This document shows positions 50,491 to 60,365 of a stretch of DNA of 64,000 bases, piece after piece. Source of the stretch: Segatella hominis. Lineage in GTDB: Bacteria; Bacteroidota; Bacteroidia; Bacteroidales; Bacteroidaceae. The position numbers were made by a program, and so were the translations under genes. Location: the NCBI RefSeq assembly GCF_019249725.2, contig NZ_CP137559.1:3289001-3353000 (forward strand), read 5' to 3'. Each line of letters starts with the position of its first letter. Position 1 is the stretch's first letter. Under the pieces are notes generated by a model. It made no database searches and had not been told where the DNA came from. It saw nothing but the letters and a program-made list of their open reading frames with translations.

Positions 50491-51759
50491 TTATGCAGTA
50501 GCCAATTTTGATGTATTTGCTTCTGTATTGCACTCGTCTTTTTTCTTGGCACTTCTACTGATACTCAATATGATTCCAACATATAGACAGTTGATGACGG
50601 TGGAAGTTCCACCTCTACTGATGAGTGGAAGCGGCTGACCGGTAACTGGTGCTAAACCTACTGCTACGAGCATATTGAACAATGCCTGAGTGACGAGCAG
50701 TATGGCAAGTCCCATGGCGAGAAATGCAGGAAAGTTGTTCTCACATCTGTTGGCTATACTTCCTACTCTATATAATAATATAATGTATAGGAAGACCACA
50801 AATACGGCTCCGGTTATTCCCATCTCTTCTATGATGATGGCGTAGATGAAGTCGGAGAAGGCTTGTGACAGGAAGTCTCGCTCAACCGAGTTGCCTGGTC
50901 CTTTGCCCACGATGTTGGATGAGGCTATGGCTATGTTTGCATGAGCAACCTGTGCGTCTTTATCCAAGTCAACATCTTCTGGAGCAACATCTTTGTGGTC
51001 CAGGAATTTGTCTATTCGTGACTTCCACGTATCTGCTCTATGGAATAGCTTTTCGATGGAGCCAGGTTCTTTTTCCTCTTTCTTGATATTCTCTGTAAGC
51101 GTATTGTCACCTGTTGACTGATTCTTGTCTTTTCCTACAAGCATCACCGTTGCAATTACTATCGCTCCAGATGCTATGGCTAATCCCAATAGTTTTCCGA
51201 GTTGTGCCTTAGGAATTCTTCCAATGATCATCATGAAAAAGATGGTGAGACATAGCAGCATGGCTGTGGATAAGTTCTCAAGACCAATCAGCAGGATGAA
51301 AATGGATGATGCAACGATAATATACTTGAGCGCACGCTTATCGGCGCCATTCTCTGTCTGCATGGCACTGAGAATCTGGGCCACGGCCAGAATAACTGCT
51401 CCCTTAGCGAATTCGGAAGGCTGGAATTGGAAACCAATAAAATTTACCCACCTTGATGCACCATTGGTAGCCTGACCGGCTATCAATACCCAAATCAGCA
51501 TGATTAAAGAAATGGCAAGCATGAATGGAGTGGCAATCTTGAAGTACTTGCATTTTACTTTGAGCATGCAAATCATGGTGAAGATTCCAAAGATGATGAA
51601 TCCTATATGTCGGATGACAGGCTTCATGTAATTGCCGCTTTTGTATGTTAGCGAACTTGAGGCAGAATATACCTCAATAATGCTAATCATGCAAAGGAAG
51701 AAAAACACCATCCATATTACCTTGTCTCCTTTAAATATGTTGCCTATTTTCTTGTTCAT
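50491..51759 (-). CDS. ftsW: Lipid II polymerase FtsW (SEDS family)
   Basis: An integral-membrane peptidoglycan glycosyltransferase of the divisome. The 422-residue protein has about ten hydrophobic segments. SEDS hallmarks include RWVNFIGFQFQPSEFAKGAV, where the catalytic-region Pro-Ser-Glu stretch lies, and the terminal PLISRGGTSTVINCLYVGII. A large charged extracytoplasmic loop (about 210-270, NQSTGDNTLTENIKKEEKE and following) is present. It is followed by murG after 78 bp and works with the PBP at 56045. Confidence 0.93.
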   Translation of the reverse strand: MNKKIGNIFKGDKVIWMVFFFLCMISIIEVYSASSSLTYKSGNYMKPVIRHIGFIIFGIFTMICMLKVKCKYFKIATPFMLAISLIMLIWVLIAGQATNGASRWVNFIGFQFQPSEFAKGAVILAVAQILSAMQTENGADKRALKYIIVASSIFILLIGLENLSTAMLLCLTIFFMMIIGRIPKAQLGKLLGLAIASGAIVIATVMLVGKDKNQSTGDNTLTENIKKEEKEPGSIEKLFHRADTWKSRIDKFLDHKDVAPEDVDLDKDAQVAHANIAIASSNIVGKGPGNSVERDFLSQAFSDFIYAIIIEEMGITGAVFVVFLYIILLYRVGSIANRCENNFPAFLAMGLAILLVTQALFNMLVAVGLAPVTGQPLPLISRGGTSTVINCLYVGIILSISRSAKKKDECNTEANTSKLATA

Positions 51760-51779
51760 TTGATTATTTCCTATCTTTA

Positions 51780-53108
51780 TTATAATCTGACTAAAGTCTT
51801 GAATTGCTCGCCTCGATCTTCCATGTTCTTGAACAGATCAAAACTTGCACAACAAGGACTCAGTAAAACGGTATTGCCTGGCTTAGCAAGTTCTTTGCAG
51901 GCAGCTACACAGTCCTTCATGCTATGGGTGTCACGTACAGGAATACCCAGCTCGTCAAAATTATCGTGTAACTTCTGGTTGTCTGCTCCGAGATATACGA
52001 TGCCGGCACACTTCTGCTTTACCAGGTCTTTTATTTGATTGTAATCGTTACCTTTGTCCTTACCTCCAATGATAAGAATAGTAGGAGTTGTCATACTTTC
52101 AAGTGCATACCAGCATGCATCCACGTTTGTCGCCTTGGAATCGTTGACATAATATACACCATCAAACTTTCCTACTTTTTCCAGACGATGCTCCACGCCA
52201 GGGAAGTCGCTTAATCCCTTATGGAGGATTTCTTTGCTGATGCCTACAATGTTGCAAGCCAGACCTGCAGCCAGACTGTTGTAGATGTTGTGCTTTCCGC
52301 TGAGGCTCATGTCTGCCTGTGGCATTTCAAATGCCTGTGGAAAATCGAGTATGTACTTGCCATTCTCTATGTAGCCAACAGTTCCTTCTTCTTTGTTCTC
52401 TGCAAATGCACAAAGATGTGACTTGAGGTTGTATTTCTCTAATTCTTTTTTCACGATAGGATCGTCGTTCCAGTAGATGAAACTATCTTCCTCAGTCTGA
52501 TTCTGTGTGATGCGCATCTTGGCATCAGTATAGTTCTGCATGCAGAAATCGTAGCGGTCCAGGTGGTCTGGAGTAATGTTCAGCAAGATAGCCACGTTAG
52601 CTCTGAACTGATACATATTGTCTAATTGGAAACTGCTCAGCTCAATGACATAGTATTGATGAGGAGTTTCTGCAACCTGTAATGCAAGACTTTTGCCGAT
52701 ATTGCCAGCTAAACCTACGTCATAGCCAGCCGATTTGATGATATGATATATCAGAGAAGTAGTTGTGGTCTTACCGTTACTACCTGTGATGCAGATCATC
52801 TTAGCATCTGTATATCTGCCAGCAAATTCGATTTCACTGATGATAGGTGTGCCTTTAGCTATCAACTTCTGAATCATAGGTGCTTCCTTAGGAATACCAG
52901 GACTCTTGATAACTTCATCGGCATCCAGAATTTTCTCTTCAGTATGATGACCTTCTTCCCATTCGATATTGTGGTCATCCATCAGTTTCTTATAGTTGTC
53001 TTTGATTTTTGACATATCAGAGACGAAAACCTCGAAACCTTCCTTCTTTGCCAGCACGGCTGCACCTGCACCGCTTTCGCCGGCTCCTAAAATTACAATT
53101 TTTTTCAT
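51780..53108 (-). CDS. murD: UDP-N-acetylmuramoylalanine--D-glutamate ligase
   Basis: A cytoplasmic ligase adding D-Glu to UDP-MurNAc-L-Ala. The 442-residue protein has the N-terminal nucleotide-binding ILGAGESGAGAAVLAKKEGF, the ATP loop ITGSNGKTTTTSLIYHI and the C-terminal domain with YYVNDSKATNVDACWYAL. The start and length are normal. It lies 20 bp before ftsW. Confidence 0.96.
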   Translation of the reverse strand: MKKIVILGAGESGAGAAVLAKKEGFEVFVSDMSKIKDNYKKLMDDHNIEWEEGHHTEEKILDADEVIKSPGIPKEAPMIQKLIAKGTPIISEIEFAGRYTDAKMICITGSNGKTTTTSLIYHIIKSAGYDVGLAGNIGKSLALQVAETPHQYYVIELSSFQLDNMYQFRANVAILLNITPDHLDRYDFCMQNYTDAKMRITQNQTEEDSFIYWNDDPIVKKELEKYNLKSHLCAFAENKEEGTVGYIENGKYILDFPQAFEMPQADMSLSGKHNIYNSLAAGLACNIVGISKEILHKGLSDFPGVEHRLEKVGKFDGVYYVNDSKATNVDACWYALESMTTPTILIIGGKDKGNDYNQIKDLVKQKCAGIVYLGADNQKLHDNFDELGIPVRDTHSMKDCVAACKELAKPGNTVLLSPCCASFDLFKNMEDRGEQFKTLVRL

Positions 53109-53143
53109 ATTGTTATTTTATATGTCTGACAATTACAGCCAGT

Positions 53144-54412
53144 TTATCTAATCTTCAGAGTTATGATGGTCAATGCGGCCAGAATAATGGTAACAATCCA
53201 GAAGCGGATCGTAATCTTAGACTCATGGAATGCACCCTTAGGCTTCTTGAGAAGATACTTGCATTCTGGGTCCAGTTGGCTTTCCTGTGTACGGAAGTTG
53301 TCGTGTATAGGAGTGCGCTTGAAGATGCGTTGTTTTACTCCTTTTCGTTTTCCGAGCTTGTAGTAATATACCTGAACGATAACGCTCAGACTTTCTACAA
53401 AGAAGATACCGCAGAGGATAGGTAACATCAATTCCTTGTGGATGATGATGGCACCTACAGCGATAATTCCACCGATGGTCAGCGAACCGGTATCGCCCAT
53501 GAATACTTGAGCAGGGTAGGCGTTGTACCATAGGAAACCGATGAGCGCTCCAATGAATGCGCAGAAGAAAACTACCAGTTCCTCTGAACCCGGAATATAC
53601 ATGATGTTGAGGTAGGCGGCAAATTGGATATGTGACGAAACGTATGCCAAAATGCCTAATGCCACACCTATAATTGCTGAATTTCCTGCGCACATACCAT
53701 CCATACCGTCATTGAGGTTGGCGCCATTTGAAACGGCTGTAACCACGAAAATAGTCATGATGACGAACAGTATCCAACCGGCAGCAGTCTTGTATTTACC
53801 ACAGAAACTTGTGATGTTGGAATAGTCCAGGTTGTGCCCCTTGATGAAAGGAATGGTAGTCTTCAGAGATTTTGTAGCTTCCGTACGATGCTTGACTACG
53901 GTTTCCTGTCCCTGACGCTCAATGGCTAAGTTTTCGTTCATCTTCACATCAGGAGAAGCCCATAGCACAAGTCCAACGATAAGTCCAATACCTACCTGAC
54001 CTACGATTTTATATCTTCCTTTTAATCCTTCCTTGTCTTTCTTGAAAATCTTGATGAAATCATCCATTCCACCAAGGAATCCCAACCAGACGGTGGTAAT
54101 AATCATCAGGATGAGATAGATGTTGCGCAGACGGCCCAACAGAATCACAGGAATCAGAATGGCCATGATGATGATGACACCTCCCATGGAAGGAACACCG
54201 ATTTTCTTGACTCCGAATGGGTCTATGCTCGCATCACGCTGTGTTTCTGTGATTTGCTTACTCTTGAGGAACTTGATGAACTTTTCGCCAAACCAGGCAG
54301 AGATGATTAATGATACAATCAGAGCCAGCAGAGCGCGGAATGAAATGTATCCCCACATGCGAGAGCCTGAGATACCCCATTGCTCCAGAAATCTAAAGAG
54401 ATAGTATAACAT
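53144..54412 (-). CDS. mraY: Phospho-MurNAc-pentapeptide transferase
   Basis: A membrane enzyme making lipid I on undecaprenyl phosphate. The 422-residue protein has about ten transmembrane segments. Signature blocks are IGVPSMGGVIIIMAILIPVI, the NLNDGMDGMCAGNSAI stretch with its catalytic Asp, and KRTPIHDNFR near the end. It is about 60 residues longer than the enterobacterial enzyme owing to an inserted soluble loop (about 160-210), a feature seen in Bacteroidota MraY. Confidence 0.95.
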   Translation of the reverse strand: MLYYLFRFLEQWGISGSRMWGYISFRALLALIVSLIISAWFGEKFIKFLKSKQITETQRDASIDPFGVKKIGVPSMGGVIIIMAILIPVILLGRLRNIYLILMIITTVWLGFLGGMDDFIKIFKKDKEGLKGRYKIVGQVGIGLIVGLVLWASPDVKMNENLAIERQGQETVVKHRTEATKSLKTTIPFIKGHNLDYSNITSFCGKYKTAAGWILFVIMTIFVVTAVSNGANLNDGMDGMCAGNSAIIGVALGILAYVSSHIQFAAYLNIMYIPGSEELVVFFCAFIGALIGFLWYNAYPAQVFMGDTGSLTIGGIIAVGAIIIHKELMLPILCGIFFVESLSVIVQVYYYKLGKRKGVKQRIFKRTPIHDNFRTQESQLDPECKYLLKKPKGAFHESKITIRFWIVTIILAALTIITLKIR

Positions 54413-54461
54413 TTTCTTATTTTTCTTTTAAAGTTTCTTCTTTTCTATTTGATTCCTCAGA

Positions 54462-55925
54462 TTATTTTTGGCTAATTCCAAATATATCACGTATTACTTC
54501 CTTATCATCGAAATGATGCTTTACGCCCTTAATTTCCTGATAATCTTCGTGACCCTTTCCTGCAACGAGGATTACATCGCCCTTCTTGGCCATCATGCAA
54601 GCTGTACGAATCGCTTCCTTGCGATCTACAATGCTAATGACTTTCTTCATCTGTTGCGCATTCAGACCTGCAAGCATATCGTTGATGATGTCCTGTGGTT
54701 CCTCGAAACGTGGATTGTCACTGGTGATGATCACTTTGTCGCTCTGCTTTACTGCCTCCTGTGCCATGAGAGGACGCTTACCCTTGTCTCGGTTACCGCC
54801 AGCTCCGCATACGGTGATGACTTCACCTCCCTTGCCGTCCAGTACCTCGTGGATGGCATTGAGAACATTCTCCAATGCGTCTGGAGTATGTGCATAGTCA
54901 ACGATTGCGGTATAGCCTTCTGGTGATTGGATAGGTTCCAAACGACCGTTGACACTATGCAAAGTGCTCATTACTACGAGTATATCTTCTGGCTGTTTTC
55001 CCAGCATAATGGCTGCGCCATATACGGCAAGCAGGTTGCTTACGTTGAATTTGCCAATAAACTGCACCCCAACTTCTCTGCCATCTACCTCAAGATACAT
55101 ACCTCCGAAATGGCATTCCAAAATTCTTGCCTTGAAGTCTGCCATGCTTCTGGTAGAGTAGGTCTTGATAGCTGCCTTGCAGTTCTGTACCATAATCATG
55201 CCGTTCTTGTCGTCAGCATTCGTAATGGCGAAAGCTGTCTTTGGAAGACCGTCGAAGAATGCTTTCTTGGCATTGCGGTAGTTCTCGAAAGTCTTGTGAT
55301 AGTCGAGATGGTCACGGGTCAGGTTGGTAAAGATACCGCCTGCGAAATTCAAACCGCCGATACGCTTTTGTGCAATAGCATGAGAAGAACATTCCATGAA
55401 TGCATATTCGCATCCTGCCTCTACCATTTTCCCAAGAAGTTCATTCAGTTCTATCGGGTCAGGTGTGGTGTGGTCTGCTGGTATTGCCTCGTCCTCAATA
55501 TAGTTGCATACTGTAGAAAGAAGACCGCATTTATGGCCGAACTTTCTGAACATATTATATAATAAGGTGGCGATGGTAGTCTTTCCATTTGTACCGGTGA
55601 CACCTACAAGTTTCAATTTTCGGGATGGGTCGCCATAGAAGATGGTAGCAGCTTTTCCGACAGCATCCTCTGTAGAAGCTACTTGAATATAGGTAACCCC
55701 TTCAACAGGTTCCTGAGGTAAATCTTCACACAATATGGATTTCGCCCCAAGCTCAATGGCCTTTGGGATAAATTTGTGTCCATCTACTTGTGTTCCTTTC
55801 ATTGCAACAAAGAGATGACCATCCTTAATCTTTCGAGAGTCGATGTTCACTCCTGTGACTTCGATTTCTGCATCTCCGATTATTTGGATCGGTTTGATGT
55901 TTTTGAGCAATTCTTGTAACTTCAT
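54462..55925 (-). CDS. murE: UDP-MurNAc-tripeptide synthetase (meso-diaminopimelate type)
   Basis: A cytoplasmic ligase adding the third residue of the stem peptide. The 487-residue protein has the ATP loop [32 protein letters not shown] and the specificity motif [13 protein letters not shown] marks meso-diaminopimelate rather than lysine, so the cell wall is the usual Gram-negative A1-gamma type. A 119-bp gap to the upstream PBP gene is the largest in the cluster's first half and contains an AT-rich palindrome (55968-55984). Confidence 0.95.
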   Translation of the reverse strand: MKLQELLKNIKPIQIIGDAEIEVTGVNIDSRKIKDGHLFVAMKGTQVDGHKFIPKAIELGAKSILCEDLPQEPVEGVTYIQVASTEDAVGKAATIFYGDPSRKLKLVGVTGTNGKTTIATLLYNMFRKFGHKCGLLSTVCNYIEDEAIPADHTTPDPIELNELLGKMVEAGCEYAFMECSSHAIAQKRIGGLNFAGGIFTNLTRDHLDYHKTFENYRNAKKAFFDGLPKTAFAITNADDKNGMIMVQNCKAAIKTYSTRSMADFKARILECHFGGMYLEVDGREVGVQFIGKFNVSNLLAVYGAAIMLGKQPEDILVVMSTLHSVNGRLEPIQSPEGYTAIVDYAHTPDALENVLNAIHEVLDGKGGEVITVCGAGGNRDKGKRPLMAQEAVKQSDKVIITSDNPRFEEPQDIINDMLAGLNAQQMKKVISIVDRKEAIRTACMMAKKGDVILVAGKGHEDYQEIKGVKHHFDDKEVIRDIFGISQK

Positions 55926-56044
55926 ATATCGTTTCTTTTTTATATGTTACTATTATATATATTAAATAGGTATATCATATACCTTATTATATTGACTTTA
56001 TCGTTTTGCTGCAAAATGTAGCAGTAAGATGTAATCTGTGCTCA

Positions 56045-58201
56045 TCACTCAAGCGTGATGACACAGAAGGCACCTTGCTTAACCGGTTTGCCCGCCATGA
56101 GGGATTGTTTGGTAACTTTTCCTCTTCCGTACAATCTGGTTTTTATGCCTCTGCTTTCCATCATGAATACTGCATCTCGGGCTCCCATACCGATGATGTC
56201 TGGTACCGTTCCCTTACCGTATTGCTTTTGCTTTTCAAGTTTTACATAACGGTTGCCAACTTTTTCGGCTTTTCCCCAAATTGGATTTCCTGTCAGGTAA
56301 CTTCCGCTCCAGTTGGTATTGGTCTTTATACCGAGATGGGTCAGGACGTAGTCGGCAGCCAGTATGTTTCCGTTCTTAACATCTGGTATGATGACTGATG
56401 TAGAGTCTTGTGCATCTTTTACATCCAGTTTCAGACTTTGAGCCATGATACCTTCTGAGATTTCATGGAAGACCTTACCACTCATTCCGCCACCTGATGC
56501 AGGAAGTCCTGATTTCTGTATGCAGACGATGCAACTGTAGCGTGGGTTGTCTGCAGGGAAATAACCGGCAAAACTCAGGAGGTAGTTGACGCCACCTGAT
56601 TTATAACCGCCAGCACCTTTAGACATTTGGGCAGTTCCGGTCTTTCCTGCAACGAGGAAGTTAGGTGAACCTGCTTTCTTTCCCAATCCGATACTGACCA
56701 CCTGCTCAAGGATGGTCTGTATCTTCTTGATGCTTTGCTCCTTGGCTATACGCTCATGGAGTACTTCCGGTGGGAATTCCATGATTGTTTCTCCATCCTT
56801 GACAACCTTCGTTACAAAACGGGGTCTCATCATCTTGCCGTTGTTGGCGATTGCGTTGTAGAACGTGAGCGTAGAGATAGGCGGAACTTGCGTCTCGTAG
56901 CCGATACTCATCCATGGCAATGCCGTCTTGCTCCAGTTGTCGTACTGTCCATGACTGTTTTTGTGAGGCATTCGGATTCTTGCCGGTGTTGCACCTACAA
57001 GTGGAATTTTTAAATCATCCGCCAGACCTATACGATGTATGCCTTTTACAAACTTTTCAGGGTTGTTGCGATAATGATCATCGATGATTCTGCTCACGCC
57101 GATGTTTGAACTGTACCATAATGTCTGGGCAAAAGTAAGTCTTCCATATCCTCCCTTTCGCCAGTTATGGTCTTTCATGTCTCGTCCGTACATCGGCCAT
57201 ACACCTCCGCCGGTCTCTACAGAGTAAGTTGTGTCAACCACACCGTCGTCGAGAGCCACCAGTAACGAGGCGGTCTTGAATACCGAACCCGGTTCCAGCA
57301 AGTCGCTGACAGCATGGTTGTGGATTTCGCGGTATTCGCCATCAAAGCATTTTTCCATATTTACAATGGCTTTGATGTCGCCAGTCTTCACATCCATCAC
57401 GATGGCTACGCCTACGTTTCCGTTGATTTCCTTCAACTCGTTAATGACCGAACGTTCTGCAAGGTCTTGCATGCCGACATCAATTGTGGTTACGATATCT
57501 GCACCATCAATAGGTGGAGTATCGGTAATGTCAAGGAACTTGTTGCGAACTTTTCTTCTGTGTACAATACCATTGGTACCGCGAAGAATGGAGTCGTACG
57601 ACAATTCCAGTCCGAATCTCGCCGTATCTTTAGCGCCGAACATTGCACCGATAGTTCTGCCAGCCAGCGAACCGTACGAACGTTTACGGGCATTGTATTC
57701 CTCCCAATGGAATCCACTCTTGTTGGTTCCAAGTCTGAAGAGAGGCAAATCTTTCACTTCCGTGAAGGTATTGTAGTTGATACGCTCGTTGTAGATCACC
57801 CAATGTCTCTTCTTCTTGGCTTTTCCTTCTTCCAGGTGAGCCTTAAACTCTGCAGCACTCTTGTCTGGGAATATTTTATGAAGTCCATCGCAGATAGAAT
57901 CTTCCTTGACGTTCCATAAGGAATCTCCTTTTGCCTCGCTGAGAGCAACAAAGTCCATGAATACCTTGAACTCAGGCAAGGAACTGGCAAGGAGTTGTCC
58001 TGTACAGCTCAGGATATTTCCTCGGTTAGGCTTAACGGTCACCGAGTCTTTCTTTTGTCTGCTGGCTACCTTCATCCAGTAGTCGCGCTTAGCAGTCATG
58101 ATATATAGTGACTTGCCGACTACTAATACGGCAAAGAAAATCAGGCCAAATGAAATGGCACGATATCTGGGCATCACTTTTTTTGCATCAAACTTGCTCA
58201 T
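56045..58201 (-). CDS. ftsI: Division transpeptidase FtsI/PBP3 with PASTA domains
   Basis: A penicillin-binding transpeptidase that cross-links septal peptidoglycan. The 718-residue protein has one transmembrane helix (about 14-35), a PBP dimerisation domain and a transpeptidase domain with SVFK (Ser306-Lys309), SSN (364-366) and the KTGTAQ motif. The C-terminus carries two PASTA-like repeats (VIIPDVKNGNILAADYVLTH and GTVPDIIGMGARDAVFMMES). PASTA tails are normal in Gram-positive PBPs and also occur in Bacteroidota FtsI. Its start overlaps the FtsL-like gene by four bases. Confidence 0.95.
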   Translation of the reverse strand: MSKFDAKKVMPRYRAISFGLIFFAVLVVGKSLYIMTAKRDYWMKVASRQKKDSVTVKPNRGNILSCTGQLLASSLPEFKVFMDFVALSEAKGDSLWNVKEDSICDGLHKIFPDKSAAEFKAHLEEGKAKKKRHWVIYNERINYNTFTEVKDLPLFRLGTNKSGFHWEEYNARKRSYGSLAGRTIGAMFGAKDTARFGLELSYDSILRGTNGIVHRRKVRNKFLDITDTPPIDGADIVTTIDVGMQDLAERSVINELKEINGNVGVAIVMDVKTGDIKAIVNMEKCFDGEYREIHNHAVSDLLEPGSVFKTASLLVALDDGVVDTTYSVETGGGVWPMYGRDMKDHNWRKGGYGRLTFAQTLWYSSNIGVSRIIDDHYRNNPEKFVKGIHRIGLADDLKIPLVGATPARIRMPHKNSHGQYDNWSKTALPWMSIGYETQVPPISTLTFYNAIANNGKMMRPRFVTKVVKDGETIMEFPPEVLHERIAKEQSIKKIQTILEQVVSIGLGKKAGSPNFLVAGKTGTAQMSKGAGGYKSGGVNYLLSFAGYFPADNPRYSCIVCIQKSGLPASGGGMSGKVFHEISEGIMAQSLKLDVKDAQDSTSVIIPDVKNGNILAADYVLTHLGIKTNTNWSGSYLTGNPIWGKAEKVGNRYVKLEKQKQYGKGTVPDIIGMGARDAVFMMESRGIKTRLYGRGKVTKQSLMAGKPVKQGAFCVITLE

Positions 58202-58692
58202 TGTTCGGGTACATTTATTATATATGGAGGTTGTGTGGCAATGTGTAGAACGCTGTCTTTATTGTTTTTGAGCATTTCTAATACGTTGCTTTCACGACTC
58301 TTCTCTGTTATCTGGCTACTGCTGGAAAGTGCTTGGTATTTAGCATCCTGCAGTTCTTTTTGCAATTGGTCTATTTCTATCAAGTCTTTTTGAATACTAT
58401 ATCTGTTGGATATGTAAATGATGACGAAAAAAACGACCAGGATGACCAACCATATCTGCCGGCGTATGATGCGTGCAGTCAGGATGTCACCACCAAGGAT
58501 TTTGCGTAGCGAGAAATTGGAAGATAGGGGAGCTTCACCCTCTATCGCCTGTTCTGCGATAACTTGTTTCAGTTCAAGTTTATCGTTGTTTTCCCTCGGC
58601 TCGCCTTTAGTCTTGTCTTCCTTCAGTTCCTGCTTGGACTTATCTTCTTCGACCTCCAGTTTGGACTTGTCTTCTTTATTATCTTCCATCAT
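58198..58692 (-). CDS. ftsL: FtsL-like bitopic division protein
   Basis: A 164-residue protein in the ftsL position of the cluster. It has a highly charged cytoplasmic N-terminus (about 1-55) with imperfect EDKSK/EDKTK repeats, one transmembrane helix (about 81-101, WLVILVVFFVIIYISN) and a short coiled-coil extracytoplasmic part. FtsL is poorly conserved; the call rests on size, topology and place between rsmH and ftsI. It overlaps both neighbours by four bases, so translation of the three is coupled. Confidence 0.8.
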   Translation of the reverse strand: MMEDNKEDKSKLEVEEDKSKQELKEDKTKGEPRENNDKLELKQVIAEQAIEGEAPLSSNFSLRKILGGDILTARIIRRQIWLVILVVFFVIIYISNRYSIQKDLIEIDQLQKELQDAKYQALSSSSQITEKSRESNVLEMLKNNKDSVLHIATQPPYIINVPEQ

Positions 58693-59603
58693 TTCTTTTC
58701 TGCGATTCTAAGTTTGGCACTTCTGCTTCTAGGGTTTCTTTCCTGCTCTTCAGCGTTAGGGACGATTACCTTATTGTTGATAAGTTTAAACGGAGTTTCT
58801 ATTCTGCCGAAGAAGTCTTGCGTGATTTTTCCCTCAGAATTGCCTGATTTCATGACGTTCTTGACGATTCTGTCTTCCAGAGAGTGGTAAGTGATGACGG
58901 AAAGTCTTCCACCAGGTTTCAATATTTCTGTGGCAGACTTCAGCATTTCCTTGAGTGCATCCATTTCGTGGTTTACTTCGATGCGGAGCGCCTGGAAGAG
59001 TTTTGCCATATCTTTCTTCTCCCGTTCTCTCTTGAAAAGAGGCTCTACTGCCTTGATGAAATCGGTAGTAGTCTCTATTCTTTTTTCTGTTCTGGCTTTG
59101 ACGAGAGCAGAGGCAATACGTCGGGAATTCTTTAGTTCTCCATAGAGATAGAAAATGTCTGCCAGCTTGCTTTCTTCATAGTCATTCACAATGTCTGCAG
59201 CAGTTTTTCCAGCTCTCTTGTTCATTCTCATGTCGAGAGGGGAATCATATCTGAAAGAAAAGCCGCGTGTCTCGTCATCAAAATGATGACTGGAAACACC
59301 CAGGTCTGCGAGCAGACCATCGATTCCGTCCACACCATAGTATCTCATCCAGTTTTTCAAATATCTGAAGTTGGAACATACAAAGGTAAAGTCTTTATTG
59401 GCCACAACGTTTCTTTCAGCATCGGCATCTTGGTCGAAACTGTAGAGATGGCCGTTGCCGTTGATTCTGGCAAGGATTTCCTTAGAGTGTCCACCACCTC
59501 CAAAGGTAACATCCACGTAGATGCCACCTGGTTGTATATTTAGGCCATCTATACTCTCGTTGAGAAGTACCGGCACATGATATGTTTCTGCTGTCTTTAC
59601 CAT
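58689..59603 (-). CDS. rsmH: 16S rRNA (cytosine1402-N4)-methyltransferase
   Basis: A SAM-dependent enzyme methylating C1402 in the decoding centre. The 304-residue protein has HVPVLLNESIDGL, motif I VDVTFGGGGHSKEIL, LADLGVSSHHFDDETRGFSF and the terminal NPRSRSAKLRIAEK. Length and motif set are fully typical. It is the second gene of the division cluster, 12 bp after mraZ. Confidence 0.96.
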   Translation of the reverse strand: MVKTAETYHVPVLLNESIDGLNIQPGGIYVDVTFGGGGHSKEILARINGNGHLYSFDQDADAERNVVANKDFTFVCSNFRYLKNWMRYYGVDGIDGLLADLGVSSHHFDDETRGFSFRYDSPLDMRMNKRAGKTAADIVNDYEESKLADIFYLYGELKNSRRIASALVKARTEKRIETTTDFIKAVEPLFKREREKKDMAKLFQALRIEVNHEMDALKEMLKSATEILKPGGRLSVITYHSLEDRIVKNVMKSGNSEGKITQDFFGRIETPFKLINNKVIVPNAEEQERNPRSRSAKLRIAEKK

Positions 59604-59615
59604 CTCTCTTGTAGC

Positions 59616-60071
59616 TTAATCTTCGTTATTAAATGACATTACTTCCTGTAATGCCTTACTGAACTCTTCCTGTTCCATGAAGGTTTCTCCTTCTTCCTCG
59701 TTTTTCCAGATTTCTATGGTATCTCCCATGCCGACGAAGCGGATGCTCTGTTCTATGTCAGCCTGTTTGAGCAGTCTCTTCGGAATCAAAAAACGTCCGT
59801 TGCCATCGAGCGTCAGCAAGATGGCGTCTGCTATGAAGGTTCTGTATATCTGCTGTTCCTTGGCATTCCATCGGTTGAGTTTCTTTCTCAACTGGTCCAG
59901 TAGTTCATTCCATACGGATTCTGGATAAACGACCAGGCAGGGCTGAAAGACGTCTTTTCTGAGGACAAGGTTTTCCTCGCCAGAAACTTGAAGAATCTTG
60001 CGGAAAGAAGCTGGCAGAAAGGCACGTCCCTTCGCGTCAGTTTTAGCCTCTATGTTGCCTAAAAAACGCAT
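59616..60071 (-). CDS. mraZ: Transcriptional regulator MraZ
   Basis: A 151-residue DNA-binding protein that forms rings and represses the division cluster. Two SpoVT/AbrB-like repeats are visible: DAKGRAFLPASFRK (about 12-25) and LDGNGRFLIPKRLLKQ (about 93-108), each with the DxxxR core. It is the first gene of the cluster, and three matching TGGG boxes lie about 50-75 bp upstream of its start. Confidence 0.94.
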   Translation of the reverse strand: MRFLGNIEAKTDAKGRAFLPASFRKILQVSGEENLVLRKDVFQPCLVVYPESVWNELLDQLRKKLNRWNAKEQQIYRTFIADAILLTLDGNGRFLIPKRLLKQADIEQSIRFVGMGDTIEIWKNEEEGETFMEQEEFSKALQEVMSFNNED

Positions 60072-60101
60072 ACGTACATCTTATATAAAAGAATTCGGGT
60101 T

Positions 60102-60143
60102 CAAAGGTACACATTTTTCCCCATATTCCCCCACTTTTCCCCA
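60102..60143 (-). promoter_or_regulatory. Division-cluster promoter with three MraZ boxes
   Basis: On the minus strand TACCTTTG (60109-60102) is the minus-7 element. TGGG occurs at 60143-60140, 60133-60130 and 60123-60120, exactly 10 bp apart, matching the known MraZ operator of three TGGGN repeats with 5-base spacers. The middle box occupies the minus-33 position, where no TTTG is found, so bound MraZ would block the polymerase. Confidence 0.8.
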
Positions 60144-60365
60144 CAATTTTTTAAAAACTTAATAAAAAAGTTGATTGTGTCGGGAAACGAGCTTGTTTCG
60201 TAAGCGTACTTTGATGCGGGGAAAAACGTATTAAAGTGGGCAAAAATAAAGAGAAAACTGCCTTTTTCCAACTAAATTTATGTGTTTTTTGATTTTTTTT
60301 CGCAAAAATGGCACGTATTTAAAAAAGTTGAGTTATTTTTGCAGCTAGTTTAGCTGAATAATGAA

